From Balanoglossus misakiensis (taxonomy: Eukaryota > Hemichordata), in the NCBI GenBank assembly GCA_040954595.2, contig CM082584.2:5332001-5396000 (forward strand): a stretch of 64,000 nucleotides of DNA. The letters run 5' to 3'. The notes under the pieces were generated by a model. The model made no database searches and was not told the DNA's origin. It saw nothing but the letters and a program-made list of their open reading frames with translations. Position numbers and translations under genes: made by a program. Position 1 is the first letter of the stretch; the number at the start of each line of letters is the position of its first letter. Below are positions 28,501-38,129 of this stretch, one piece after another.

Positions 28501-31500
28501 AGAGAGGGTTAAGACTGGCTGGCTGCTCCATCTTTAAAGGGGCAACCGCAAGTACATTGCCCAGAACACTTCTTCAAAGTGTAAATCATGCGTGCACAAT
28601 AGACTTGGTTTTGTCTGAGGAAGCAAAAGATCAGTTAACCTAACCCCAAGGCCAAAATTAAAGGGCCACTGTCGAAACTTCTGGCTATTGTTTTCAGTAC
28701 TTTTGTCTTGTGTATCAAGTACATTTTCTTGTTCTCTCTACAGTATCCCAATACGCCCAGTTTTTGGCTTGTATGCGTACTGATCAACATTTAGATTTCC
28801 ATATCTTCTACATTTCACATTTGACCCTGGCATTTTCAATATTCATACCTACATTTTCCAAATTCATTAACACATTTTCAACATTGGTATCCATATTCTC
28901 AACTTTCCATTCCTCCTAGTCATCATTTGAGAGCTCATCTTACATTTGAACATCACCTACATTTTTCTCTTCACCCTTCACGGTGGGTTTTGGCACCTCT
29001 AAGTTGCTTCACTTTAGTCCATCACTTTCATTCTGCCAGGGCAGTGATGTCAGACCACATTTAGAGTTACGTTGTATGATGTCACCAATCAATTCGTCTT
29101 ATCCATGAGGGTTAATTGTTCAACAGGGTCTGCCAGTGACAAACCAACTGGCAGACGTCCTGCCAGATTCTCACACCCAAGTGCAAGGTCACTCTCACCC
29201 TCTGTCAGGACAAGTCAAGGTCATGCAAAAAGGCCTCAACAAATTACTACACAGATATCATGGATATGAACAGACTCCACCTTGCCCACACTCATGCAAT
29301 CAGGTAACGCATGTCCAAATCATGGGAATGGGGGAATGGAATGCTGAAAATGGAATTATCTTGAAAAATGACCGAACTTTGGCCAGAGGGCATCATTTAA
29401 TGAATTCATTTTAAAGCTGGCATACTCATTTTTTATCCCACCAAACTCAACCAAGAATAACCGTAACCAAAACATCTTAGCAATTATGTATAGGCTGCAT
29501 AATCACCTCATATTGACAGAATACATGATAATTAGCAATATACATCGGACAAGGGTCACAAAAAGGTCTTCACAAACCACTCGTATTAGGGGCAAGTCCT
29601 TGACAGTTGAAGGTCCAGACCCTAAGTGGACAGAAACACTTTCCTACCCGTCATATCATCTTATATCATTAAACAAGTCATTGTAAATGACACAGTCCTC
29701 AATAAATCACTTATCAGTAGATAATGAAAACATTGGAGGAAATCATGGTGGAATGAAATCAGTTAAGGTATGACATTTTGACATGTCTGCAAAATGGTTC
29801 ACTGTACTTCAAATTTGAGAAATAGTTTTGGACATAAAAAATCATCATTAAAAGGGTGCTGAGAGGCCAAATTTATAAGATCATATATAATCCTGACAAG
29901 AAATTATATGCATTTAAATCAATACATCATGGTACACTGTCTTTCTTTCAAAATTGAATAAAACATCTTCAGTCATTTCTGAACAATAGCTCAAGACAAT
30001 TTTTTTTTATAACAAAATGGTTGCCAAGCAACCACTATTAAATCATATTGTTACACACATTAGCATTATCAATTTTAATGAAAAATGATCTGGCATATTT
30101 GCATAATCATAATAGCTCTGGATCTTAAACAATTATAACAAAATTTTTATGTGGTGCATATAAGATCATAAATTGCAAAGCAACTGACATAAATGTCTTC
30201 ATCTCAGTACATTTAATATCTTTGTAACAAGTTGGAACTGCTTTGGTTGAAGTCTGAGTACTGGCTCTAGACGGACAAATAGACAGACAGACAGACAGAC
30301 AGACAGACGGACGGACAGAGCAAAATCTATATATCCCACAGGCGAAGTGACCTACTTTGTAAAGGTCACTGCCTTTGCCAAGTACAGACCAGATGGCTTC
30401 AGTGAAACACTACAATTCACATCATATAATATAGAGTGTTATATACAAAATCTGAAATAGGCCTAGCCATCTCCCTTCAATGGCACTTCACTTGTCCACA
30501 TCAATTGAAATGCTCTAAAACGTAAATACCATTTGCATGTTGACCCAAGATTTGCTTGTCAGCTTAACACTTTTCTCACGTCATTTACATACTTCACGTC
30601 TGCAAAGCCTCAACAGAAAAGAAAACAGAAATCAAGCAATTATTGAGTGGACTCGATTGCATCTTAGCAACCGCTGTCCACTCAATCTATTTTGGATTAG
30701 TTCAGTAATTGACGTAATTGACATACATTACGGTCTACATCGGCAGTTCCCTAGAAATGTATATGGAGTATTTGAATGTCACACGAGGATATACACACTG
30801 GAAAAAATAGAGCCACAACAGAACAGCTTTGGCGCAACAATCAGTGCACAAAACCTCTGAACCACGTCACCATCCCTAAAAAGGAATGGGTAAAGTGACC
30901 CGGTCGGACGTCACACGATTTTCGCGTATCAACAATACAGACATGGCTCTGATAACACACACGCAGGTCTGGTGTGAAACTGGCCAGGATCACTTCTCCC
31001 AGAAACTTGACAATTTTTTGTACTAGTCTGTATCTCGTATTGAACACTGAACACTTTTTTCTGTTCAGTGAAGTCAATTCTTGTCGATAATAAAATGGCA
31101 AACTTTCACAGACAGGGCATTAAATTTATATACATACGATACACTGTTCGCCAGGCAGGAACATATTGTTGGATGTAGAATTACTGTGGAAAACTTTACT
31201 TTCACTGAACTCATTTCCATTATCTCTGTACGTATCTTTTCCATCAAAATTATCCCAGTGAAAACTCATATGTTTCCATTTTTTTTGACAAACATTCAAT
31301 CCCACAGAAATATCAGGGAACACGACAAGTTGACATTGCAAATTCTCTTTTTTTTCCTGTTCAAATAAAGTTTTGTTGCATAAAGATATGCCAATGGAAT
31401 TTTTGGATGGTGTAATCTTTGGCTTTGTAGTTGTACAGTGTCACTTTCACAAAACTGCAAAACAAACATTATATGTACAGAATTAGGCACCTAAAGCCGG

Positions 31501-34500
31501 GATTGGACAGGCACACCCTATATGTCTACTATTGAAGTTATAAACTCTTAAGTCTAAGAATCAACACGCAGTCTGTCTATTTGTCAGTTACTATGAAGTG
31601 GACGTCTACGGTTTAGCATAGCTGTTGTAAATCGACTATTGTTATAGTTCAGTTATATAATATTTGCAAACAATAGACAAAGAAAGTATTGTGAGTCATC
31701 TTTTGTGTTGACAAATTACTGTACACAGTAAGAGCGAGCCATCGTCATGGTATTCAAAATTTCATGGCGTCTTGTCATATAGAAAGTATATCTGCTCAAT
31801 TATTATTTATGTAAGTAACATCAACCCATAAGTCTGGATTGCGAGTTTCTTTTAAAGGAAACCTAGCTTTTCGTCCGAGAATTCAGACGCACATTTCCTG
31901 ACATGCAAAATCTTCATCTATTTCATATTTGTCACACTGCGACCTACGGTTATTCGAACCATGTATCACCTATTTCTCTTGTAACTATATTAGCTATCAA
32001 CTGTCACCGGTTGATTTCAGACAAACATGTTACTTCGTCAAAAAAAATGTGATATCATTTGCATTCGACACAATAACCATGAAAGCTGATCCTCTGCTTT
32101 AGGGAAAGATTTCATTGAACTTTTTAACTGAATGCACACGTTTACACAAGACAAAGTGCTCTTATTTGACATTATATACATGTAGCTCGGTGGTTATTGA
32201 AAGCATATTTCAGCATGACACCAAACAAGAATTTCAAAATTCTGAAATCAATTTTTCATTATGAATATCATCAAATCTGAAATATCTGTACATACTTAAA
32301 TCCAAAGAAACTGGGACCAAAGATTACGACACTAAAATACTAAGAAAATGAAAGTATTTTTTTTTTCAAATATCACAGTTAAGTTTGTGTAAATTGTAAC
32401 TGAAGCATGCATCTTCTGCAAAGCCATCCACTTCAGCGCTGTACAACAACAACAACAACAGGAAATGGCCATGAGAAAAAGCACTATTATCCTCTGTCTG
32501 GTATTTCTGGTAATCAATTCAATTGTTCTTGCATTAACAAAGCATGCGAAACAGCTCCTTCTAATCACCTGTAGAACAGTTCGCTTGATTAGTTCAACTA
32601 TTTGCATCCAAGCTAAACTGGTCCACCATGCATATCAATCGAAAAGCGCACACAAATTTTGCTGTGTCATAAACAAGAGTGTCTATTCTTCTCTCGACAA
32701 CAATACGCCGTCTCACAAATGACCTTCAGAAGCTCAGGAGTCGTTTGGAACTATGGTTTAAATTTCCTTACGTCAGCGCACTATCTTGACAATTCTTCAA
32801 GTCACATGGAGTATAGGATCATGTATTTTTTGAACACATGATCTGGTATTTTTGCATCGGCTTAACATACAAAGTTACTAGTACTAAAAGGACACACTGT
32901 TCTTCACAACATTCAAGTACCACTTCATTCCCAGTTCTTTTTGAACCTAGGTTTGAACAACCCTATTACTGAGAAATCTATCATCATCCTAAATACCAAA
33001 ATCTTCTTGTCTATTATCGACACCCTCCGATCCTGAACGAGCAAAAAAAAAAATCTCCAACCAAAACGACACACCATTTAGTCAAACCGTTACACTTAGT
33101 CACTAAAAGTAATTGAGTACTAAAAGTATAATCCATTCCCTTTTAAGAAGATTTTTATTCCTGACGGAGGGATCATGCTTGACTTTTGGTAATTACTTGC
33201 TTTAATCTGTAGACAACTGTCTTTATTGATTGACTCTGACAAATCACAAACTCAAAGAGACATAATCATCTTACATTCGCTCAGGAAACTTCGGGCTTCA
33301 GACATTTATTTTTTTTGCTAGCTTTGATAGACATTTTTTTATCACTGCCAGGAAAGTGTGAGAATACCCATGAAAGGAATGTCAAATCAATTCTATTGAA
33401 TAATGGGAAAATGATACTTTAGTTAGCAACCCAGTGAAAATACAGAGACACCAATTGAACACACGGACTGGAAAAAAAATACAGACTGAGGACATCTTGC
33501 CCTTATACTTTTAAAAACTGTACATAGTGTCACTTTTTAAGTTACATTTTAACACATTTCAATCTCAGCATATTACAATAATCCCACCCCAGGCAGTGTT
33601 TCTGTTCACATTTACGATAAAGAAAAAAGGGATGGCAGTATTTTTGTATGAAATATATGATCTAACTGACCAGTGGTTCTGTTGGGGGTGCTTTTTAAAA
33701 AAAAATCTAAAATACCAACAATTTTCTGGAAAATATAAAATGAAGATCAGTTAAAGACAACTGTCCCTATAAGTTAGGGTTCTATGAAAGAAATGTATAA
33801 AAAATTATAAAAGGTGATATTATATTTTTAAGTAAAAAAATATAATTGTTATTTGTAATTTTTCAAAGTATCATTTTTCATCTTTAATCACAGAGATCAT
33901 ACTAATATTTCAATCAAAATTTAATCATTAGTTTTTTCTAGCATTTAATCATAAACCAAATGTAATTTCTAACAAATCAAGTGATGTCCTTATTCACAGT
34001 TATATTCAGTTATTTTAAATGTAGCAAAGTATTAAATCAGATTATCACTTGATAGTATACTTAAAAGTCAACCTAAAGTACAAATTCTGAACCATAAGTC
34101 AACAATTTCACGAGCGTTAATAAACAGACTTCAATGATTACCAAACCAGACACATTGAAATAATGGTTTCAAATGGATTTGCAAATAAGGATGTGAGCAG
34201 CGGACCGACCGATAGACCAATGGACACTCTGATGAAAAAGTATGTCGAGTCGAGTATGCATTAAATATGTTTTCATTTAATGGCGGTGGAGAGTACATAC
34301 ACACATACAAGCAATACTACAGTTATTGTCTGGCAAACACACACAATGATTTGTGGCACAGTCAATTGTGGTTTACTTGAAGTGGCTTTCAGAGCGCTTG
34401 TCAGCTAGTTCAATACAAGTCATAAAACTATCTCCATCTAACTGTAGAGCTCGGAGCGATCCCTTTCACGAAATCTGGAAGGTGGCCAAGATGAAGACAA

Positions 34501-37500
34501 TCCGATTGTCACCGAATTCACGACCTTCAAATAATGGTCCCAAAAAGGCTCCCTGAACTTTGACTGTCGAACGAACAAAACGGCCGAGAATCGTTGCTTC
34601 ACAACTGCACAGCCTATTATTATCGTCGACCGTTATTGTGTTGACAAACAGATCTGTTTAATGCACTCACAACATAAATCTGTTGACTGGGGTTCGAAAT
34701 ACCATCAAAACCTTTCAAAATTACTGTTTGGAATAAAATGTTATGAGCGAAAAGGCGAGAGAGAGAGAGCCAGTACCCATACCTGTCAAATATGTCTGCC
34801 AAAGCAATACATATAATACAAATCAATGTAGAGACAACACAACACAATTTCTTTTTCAGGTCTGGTTGGTGCAAGTATCGAAAGATCAATCTTTCCCTCC
34901 AAACGTGATTAGAAAACGGAGTGAAGGAGGCAAACTGATTGATTGATGGACGATGGCTAACAAACCTAAAGCATACAAAAACAACTTATATGATTAAGAT
35001 AAGATTACTGTTTTACACTTCATTGAAAGATACACTACTCGACTGAAGTATGTTGACTTTATTTGTTTATTATAGCACTCTACCCGAATGTCAAACATAT
35101 CAATTTTTTTCAAATTACAAGTTCAAATTTGAATGTTGGAAATATCACGGAATAAGGCTGCATTCACAAACACCTCTGGAGGGGGGGGCGGGAGAATTCA
35201 AATTTTTTTACCGCTAATTTTCACATGCCCCCCTTCCGAACTGCCAATATTTTCAAATCCCCCCCTTCCGAACTGCCAAAATTTTGAAATCCCCCCCCCC
35301 ATTTTCTTTCACTGAGCAAAACACATCACCTATCTATCTTGTAAAAAGAAAAACAGCGCTCCCATGAAAAGAATTTGAAACTGATGTTTTCCCTCATCAG
35401 TGGGTATTAAAACTGAACATTGTTTTTATTTTTTAAGTACATATATTTGTATTCTGTGTTGGGAGACATTGTAAACCGAGAATTGAAGGGGGTGGGTTTG
35501 GGAGGGGGTGTCCCCCTCCCACGTAAGAAAATTTTCTAAAATACAGAGCTCAAAGCTGCATTTTAATGAACCCGGCAAAAGCAAATTAACTCAACTACCG
35601 GTATGTTGGGGAGGACAAATTTAACCGTCGCTGCTCAAAGTTATCATGGGGTGGGGGCAAGTCCCCTGACCTGGGATACTAGATAAACCAGTCAATGATT
35701 GAAAGGTGTTGATGAATGGAGGGGGTGGGTGTGGGAGGGGGTGTCCCCCTCCCACATTAGAAAATTTTGTAAAATAAAGGGCGCGAAACTGCATTTTTGT
35801 GGACTCAAAATAAATATTTAGTCGTTAAAGTTTTCAAGTCCCCCCCTTTCAGTCCCTAAATTATTTCAAATCCCCCCCCTTACATACCCTCAATTTTTTC
35901 AAATCCCCCCCCTCAATTCTCCCGCCCCCCCCTCCAGAGGTGTTTGTGAATGCAGCCTAATGTTGACAAGTTTACCCTAAGGGTTCTGATTATGCATGCA
36001 GGGAAAAACACGGACCCGACATGAAGCCACGACAGAATTTCCATCGTCATTTATCAAGGCAATCTCATACACAGTGCAAAAATCATGTCATTTCAATTTT
36101 CAGTAGCAGAATACTCAACCTGGGCAGGCAGATCACTTGTCTGATAAGGATACTACATTTTGTTAACCCTTAAATTCTTGCAAATTAATTATTACAGTTC
36201 TAACAGATGTATAACTTCTACTAAACTTTGTCAACATAGTCAAATGTATGTTTAAGGACAGTTATTGTTGACAAATTAATTAATTAAAGCCAACAAGTTA
36301 TTTTCCAATAATAACAGTGCTCCACTAAATAAATAACACTTAATCATGCTCAGCTGGACATAGTACAAGATTATACAGGGGGGGGGGGGGGGGGGGGGGG
36401 TAAAAATTACAGTTAATACAACCAGTCATTAAATAATCTAATTGTACAAATTTATGATGTTCATTTTACCTTTACTATTTATGTCTGACACAAGACTGAA
36501 ATTACATCAGCTTAAGCTATGTTGTGATTTACGTTCAGCTTGGAAATGATCATAGTAATTGGTATCACATTAATAGCATGTCATCAGAGTGTGAAAAGAT
36601 CTTTCTCGGTAGACTTAGGCCAGTTGATATATGAATGTTTAAATCAAATAGTTCTTTTGTCACAGACCTAGTGCAGTGCTAGCAAATGTTGCCATAAAAA
36701 AATGTCAGTTTATATCTGAAAATGGTCGGTCATAGATCCATACACATGTATGTTTTAAATGGTGATTGCTGGTTACTTTTAAAAAAAATGTTGCCAAAAG
36801 TTTCCAATATTTTTGACTCAATGGACCAGTTTCTCATATATGAAATCTCAAAATCACAGACACACAAATATATTTCATAAGTCAGTTACATCAATAAAGA
36901 CTCGAGAAATAGCATTATTGATATTCTTATGAATTATAGCATATTTTCAGATGGTTTGTAAACATAAATTCGATTTACCACTGCCATTATCTCAAGTATG
37001 GTGCCAGTTACCATGGTAACATGTAACTCAAAAGCTACTCACTTGATACTAATAACATGCAGAGACTAGAGCTCTCCTACCTTTGGTATTGTCTCCACCG
37101 GTACCGCTTTGATAATTTTGCAGTTCCCTTTTGAAATCTTGATGATGCAAAGATGGCATTGCGAAATTTTTCTGGTCATTTTTTCCATGATTTACAATTT
37201 GTCTGAAGGACGACAGTTTCGGAAGTTGGACTTGTTGTGTTTCTTGCGAATTGGACAGACTGTTGTGGTGCACTGTGTGAATGCCTGGTATCGGTGTCGT
37301 GGTATTGGATGGCGGACCAGGTGTTTCACTCTGTACTCTGATTGGAGGAATAGCGCGTCCATTCTGGCCAATCTCCTGTTGCTGTCCACTCCCATTGTGT
37401 GGCTGTTGTGTACTCATGTTATCATGTACTTGCAATTGTTTATTGTCCCTGTGGGAAAATAAAAGACAACAGTTATATGCAGTGTGAGAAATCCTGCAAT

Positions 37501-38129
37501 GTCTGCCTTTCACTTTTCTACAGGTCGACATCTCTGAAAGTCGATGCAGATTTGTTCTCAGGGGTTATAACTATTAAAGCTCATCAGTTCGAGATTTCTG
37601 AGCCTTTCAAAACACACCATCCTTACACATAATGATTATATACGCGTCCTGGTTTTAGGATACATCGTGATTATAGCAGCGACACTGAATATAACGGACT
37701 TGAAAGAAACTAGTCGACGGGTGGGTTGTGTCAAATGTAAAGCGATCACCACTAACTAATGACGCAACCAGCTTTATCAGAGAAAAATTCTTCCACGTCA
37801 ATGGCGAATCGGAACCACAAATAATTATGACCTGGCGCTGTAAGGCGATCACCGAACACTTGTTGTTACGCGGCAAATATAGCTTGCCGGGTACGCCAGG
37901 GAGAGAAAACTCTCACGACCTCAACAGGGAGACGGAAACTCGGCATCACTCTCGCACAGACCAAAAAATGCAGCCTGACACTGTCTCCACCGTGTACGAT
38001 CGAAACCGGAGAGGGGGACCGGTATTATACACGTACAGTCCAACTGGACGTAAACAAATTACGGGGTTCGACGACGTACATGTCTTACCCTCCTGGAATT
38101 AGACAGTCCTCGCTTCCGCCAGACTTCAT
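705..38129 (-). CDS. GLIS3: GLIS1/3-type five-zinc-finger transcription factor (whole gene, 10 coding exons)
   Basis: This gene encodes a nuclear Krueppel-like DNA-binding regulator of the GLI/GLIS/ZIC superfamily. Coding exons, in gene order, are 38129-38089 (probable), 37448-37081, 16592-15049, 12105-11944, 9416-9306, 8839-8656, 6345-6192, 4095-3911, 1553-1245 and 814-705. All introns are GT-AG and the phases join exactly, giving 1,055 residues; from the internal Met in exon 2 the protein would be 1,031. Five C2H2 fingers lie at residues 583-732, with finger 2 containing [18 protein letters not shown]. Upstream are [13 protein letters not shown] (328-340), [16 protein letters not shown] (352-367), a Q8 run and a proline-rich stretch. 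The C-terminus contains DRCPSQLS. From knowledge of the family these features match GLIS3, and GLIS1 less closely; an invertebrate copy is probably the pro-orthologue of both. IKQE (K260) and VKSE (K569) fit the sumoylation consensus. The family assignment is very secure; the extreme N-terminus is inferred. Confidence 0.95.
815..1244 (-). other. GLIS intron 9
   Basis: A 430-bp intron. Bases 1190-1215 resemble a motif of diverged interspersed repeats, but too little is left to classify. Nothing else is seen. Confidence 0.6.
1245..1553 (-). CDS. GLIS3: GLIS exon 9
   Basis: This 309-bp exon codes for residues 918-1019. It is His/Gln/Pro-rich and contains [10 protein letters not shown], comparable to the acidic VPSFEDCL segment near the GLIS3 C-terminus, a region linked to transactivation in the family. 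It ends HSLNDR. The acceptor is CCTCTGCAG and the donor GTAGGT. Confidence 0.9.
1554..3910 (-). other. GLIS intron 8
   Basis: A 2.36-kb AT-rich intron. Near 2,640-2,960 the phrase 'accaa..ttggtagtt' recurs imperfectly. I recognise no gene, RNA or transposon in it. Confidence 0.55.
3911..4095 (-). CDS. GLIS3: GLIS exon 8
   Basis: This 185-bp exon codes for residues 856-916: [20 protein letters not shown], then a basic Pro/Arg-rich stretch ending ASVQGQ. The acceptor is TTGATTGACAG and the donor GTATTA. Both phases match the neighbouring exons (2 at the 5' end, 1 at the 3' end). Confidence 0.9.
5511..5702 (+). repeat. 96-bp tandem duplication
   Basis: Two adjacent 96-bp units starting GCCCATA(C/T)ACATGTATGC and differing at about one base. 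The 91-codon minus-strand ORF across them is a by-product of the duplication. Confidence 0.9.
6009..6101 (+). mobile_element. Family-A MITE, copy 1 (~92 bp, TTAA ends)
   Basis: Begins TTAACCCTTTCACCCCCAG and ends in a diverged GGAAAGGATTAA, an imperfect 12-14-bp terminal inverted repeat, with a central segment shared with the other five copies. Probably non-autonomous; the class is uncertain (TTAA ends recall piggyBac-type targets). Confidence 0.7.
6192..6345 (-). CDS. GLIS3: GLIS exon 7
   Basis: This 154-bp exon codes for residues 805-854 with split codons at both ends. It is Ser-rich: [20 protein letters not shown], then HPSPVHSM. The SSRSGTA segment corresponds, from memory, to vertebrate GLIS3. 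The acceptor is GATTACAG and the donor GTAAGA. Confidence 0.92.
6346..8655 (-). other. GLIS intron 6
   Basis: A 2.3-kb intron. The only recognisable component is a fragment (8433-8530) of a dispersed repeat that recurs at 48.2 kb. Short plus-strand ORFs here look random. Confidence 0.55.
8433..8530 (+). repeat. Dispersed repeat I, fragment
   Basis: 'gatcgtctta', 'ccaaaccagagactatggtt' and 'cagtcaatgccattaaggca' with 'gtgctgtcctaac' match 48228-48345. Confidence 0.55.
8656..8839 (-). CDS. GLIS3: GLIS exon 6
   Basis: This 184-bp exon codes for residues 743-803 and the first base of Gly804. It begins [20 protein letters not shown] and continues with QPLQP, resembling the conserved DLLT(D/E)CL motif just after the fingers in GLIS1/3. 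It also contains [14 protein letters not shown]. The donor is GTAATA. Confidence 0.93.
8840..9305 (-). other. GLIS intron 5
   Basis: A 466-bp AT-rich intron with no recognisable element. Confidence 0.6.
9306..9416 (-). CDS. GLIS3: GLIS exon 5, zinc finger 5
   Basis: This 111-bp, phase 0-0 exon codes for residues 706-742. Finger 5 reads [20 protein letters not shown] and continues RKHVKAH (C710/C715/H728/H732), followed by the basic stretch KEQQARKK typical of GLIS1/3. The acceptor is CTACAG and the donor GTAAAG. Confidence 0.97.
10254..10300 (+). repeat. Dispersed repeat I, left-end fragment
   Basis: 'gtagcaccaagagcaatgtg' with 'ctcccatttc' corresponds to the left end of the 48.1-kb copy. 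Confidence 0.35.
10499..10594 (+). repeat. Compound ACGT/ACAT/AC microsatellite
   Basis: Runs of gtac/cgta units change into acat and then into a 25-base AC run, ending in agac. Confidence 0.9.
11944..12105 (-). CDS. GLIS3: GLIS exon 4, zinc fingers 3-4
   Basis: This 162-bp, phase 0-0 exon codes for residues 652-705. It completes finger 3 (C650/C655/H668/H672, [15 protein letters not shown]) and contains finger 4 (C680/C685/H698/H702, [15 protein letters not shown]), ending at HLDT. These finger sequences are nearly invariant across GLI/GLIS proteins. The donor is ACC|GTAAGT. Confidence 0.97.
12941..13320 (+). repeat. Diverged tandem duplication (~160-220-bp units)
   Basis: Units starting TTGTG(T/C)(T/C)TTAGAGGTAAAA at 12941 and 13160 share 'gcaggtcaaatgttga', 'agaagtag' and 'caaaagtcactggccttgcc'. 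The first unit has an extra internal 'gatttgaagtttaattct' repeat. Confidence 0.8.
14718..14806 (+). mobile_element. Family-A MITE, copy 2
   Basis: Same element, more diverged: starts TTAACCCTTTCCCCCGTCC and has 'ggactgaaccatggtggtg' near its right end. Right terminus decayed. Confidence 0.65.
15049..16592 (-). CDS. GLIS3: GLIS exon 3, transactivation region and zinc fingers 1-2
   Basis: At 1,544 bp (residues 138-651) this is the largest exon, opening with [14 protein letters not shown]. It carries [34 protein letters not shown], eight consecutive Gln (447-454), a proline-rich segment (about 541-560) and VKSEPGD. Finger 1 is C583/C588/H601/H606 and finger 2 is C617/C622/H638/H642, followed by the linker HSGEKPNKC, which starts finger 3. 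The donor GTAAGT splits finger 3 between its two cysteines. The GC content is much higher than in the flanking introns, which also produces long spurious antisense ORFs. Confidence 0.97.
18064..18135 (+). repeat. (GAAT)18 microsatellite
   Basis: An uninterrupted tetranucleotide array of about 72 bp, ending in tgaaagg. Confidence 0.95.
18467..19135 (+). repeat. Dispersed repeat G, copy 1
   Basis: Starts 'caagtcattatggatgacac', includes 'tggagtgaaatcagtcaagg' and 'aatgtctgcaaaatgg', and ends in a 'ccaagtttgagtgaaatttg' block followed by gaca-rich sequence. The same ordered segments occur at 22.2 and 29.7 kb. The tail resembles LINE/SINE 3' ends common in marine invertebrates. Confidence 0.5.
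22240..22530 (+). repeat. Dispersed repeat G, copy 2 (shortened)
   Basis: Contains 'gaggaaatcatggtggaata' near the start and 'caccaagtttgaatggaatc' near the end; the middle is deleted relative to the other copies. Confidence 0.45.
22608..22701 (+). mobile_element. Family-A MITE, copy 3
   Basis: Nearly consensus copy with intact ends TTAACCCTTTCACC and GGTGAAAGGGTTAA. Confidence 0.75.
24721..24893 (+). repeat. 58-bp tandem triplication
   Basis: Three units beginning AGTTTGACAGACTTACTTTT at 24721, 24779 and 24837, nearly identical, each ending GTCCTAATGAAT. Confidence 0.9.
28658..28745. mobile_element. Family-B fragment
   Basis: 'ttaaagggccactgtcgaaac' followed by 'ttttcagtacttttgtcttg' and 'ttcttgttct' matches only the left ~90 bp of the family. 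Confidence 0.5.
29667..30335 (+). repeat. Dispersed repeat G, copy 3
   Basis: Contains 'caagtcattgtaaatgacac', 'ggaggaaatcatggtggaat', 'gaaatcagttaaggtatg' and 'gtctgcaaaatggttcac', ending in a GACA/GACG microsatellite (30270-30315). Confidence 0.5.
35156..35957. mobile_element. 802-bp Harbinger-like non-autonomous transposon
   Basis: The two ends are inverted copies of a ~42-bp sequence beginning GGCTGCATTCACAAACACCT and running into CTCTGGAGGGGGGG. TAA flanks both ends (35153-35155 and 35958-35960), a 3-bp target duplication of the TWA type used by PIF/Harbinger transposases. The inside is non-coding: 33-bp units of 'ccccccttccgaactgccaa' type near the left end, similar C-rich units near the right, and two ~80-bp direct repeats (35487-35570 and 35719-35800). 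Confidence 0.75.
36378..36400 (+). repeat. G23 homopolymer
   Basis: Twenty-three consecutive G in an AT-rich context. Other runs of about 12-16 G or C are at 11538, 20306, 40521, 44609, 59475 and 62085. Confidence 0.9.
37081..37448 (-). CDS. GLIS3: GLIS exon 2, N-terminal region
   Basis: This 368-bp exon codes for about residues 14-137. The acceptor is TTTTCCCACAG and the donor is GTAGGA. It is rich in Q, S, P and [16 protein letters not shown] (about residues 47-61) resembles, from memory, the N-terminal IPAIR...GTPGPS segment of vertebrate GLIS3, which supports assigning this distant exon (20.5 kb upstream of exon 3) to the gene. It splits codon 137 (G|AT, Asp) with exon 3. Met25 is the alternative start. 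Confidence 0.88.
37449..38088 (-). other. GLIS intron 1 (if exon 1 is correct)
   Basis: A 640-bp CpG-richer interval between the probable start exon and exon 2. The 124-aa plus-strand ORF running through it (37728-38102) overlaps the start exon antisense and has no recognisable domain. Confidence 0.4.
38089..38129 (-). CDS. GLIS3: GLIS exon 1, probable start exon
   Basis: The reading frame of exon 2 is open upstream of its first Met, and exon 2 begins with a spliced acceptor, so an upstream exon is required. A strong donor (AGG|GTAAGAC type) ends at 38089. Reading back from it in the required phase gives an ATG at 38129-38127 coding [13 protein letters not shown], with an in-frame TAG a few codons further upstream. 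The start context is weak (C at -3). A second good donor at about 38586 (AATAG|GTGAGG) could instead define a non-coding first exon, with translation starting at the exon-2 Met (37417-37415). Confidence 0.5.

Larger units (their letters stand above)
16593..37080 (-). other. GLIS intron 2 (20.5 kb)
   Basis: The largest intron separates the N-terminal exon from the zinc-finger exon. It contains (GAAT)18, three copies of one dispersed repeat (18.47, 22.24 and 29.67 kb), a family-A MITE (22608-22701), a 58-bp triplication (24721-24893), a family-B fragment (28658-28745), the 802-bp Harbinger-like element (35156-35957) and several poly(G) runs. No other coding region could be supported. Large early introns of developmental regulators often hold enhancers, but no specific site can be named from this sequence alone. 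Confidence 0.55.

Noticed and set aside
37049-37531. 160-codon ORF starting [11 protein letters not shown] as the GLIS N-terminus
   Set aside because: The stretch before 37448 reads through a good acceptor (TTTTCCCACAG) and is intronic; the conserved part begins within the exon.
37728-38102. 124-codon plus-strand ORF
   Set aside because: It overlaps the GLIS start region antisense in CpG-rich DNA and has no domain-like features.
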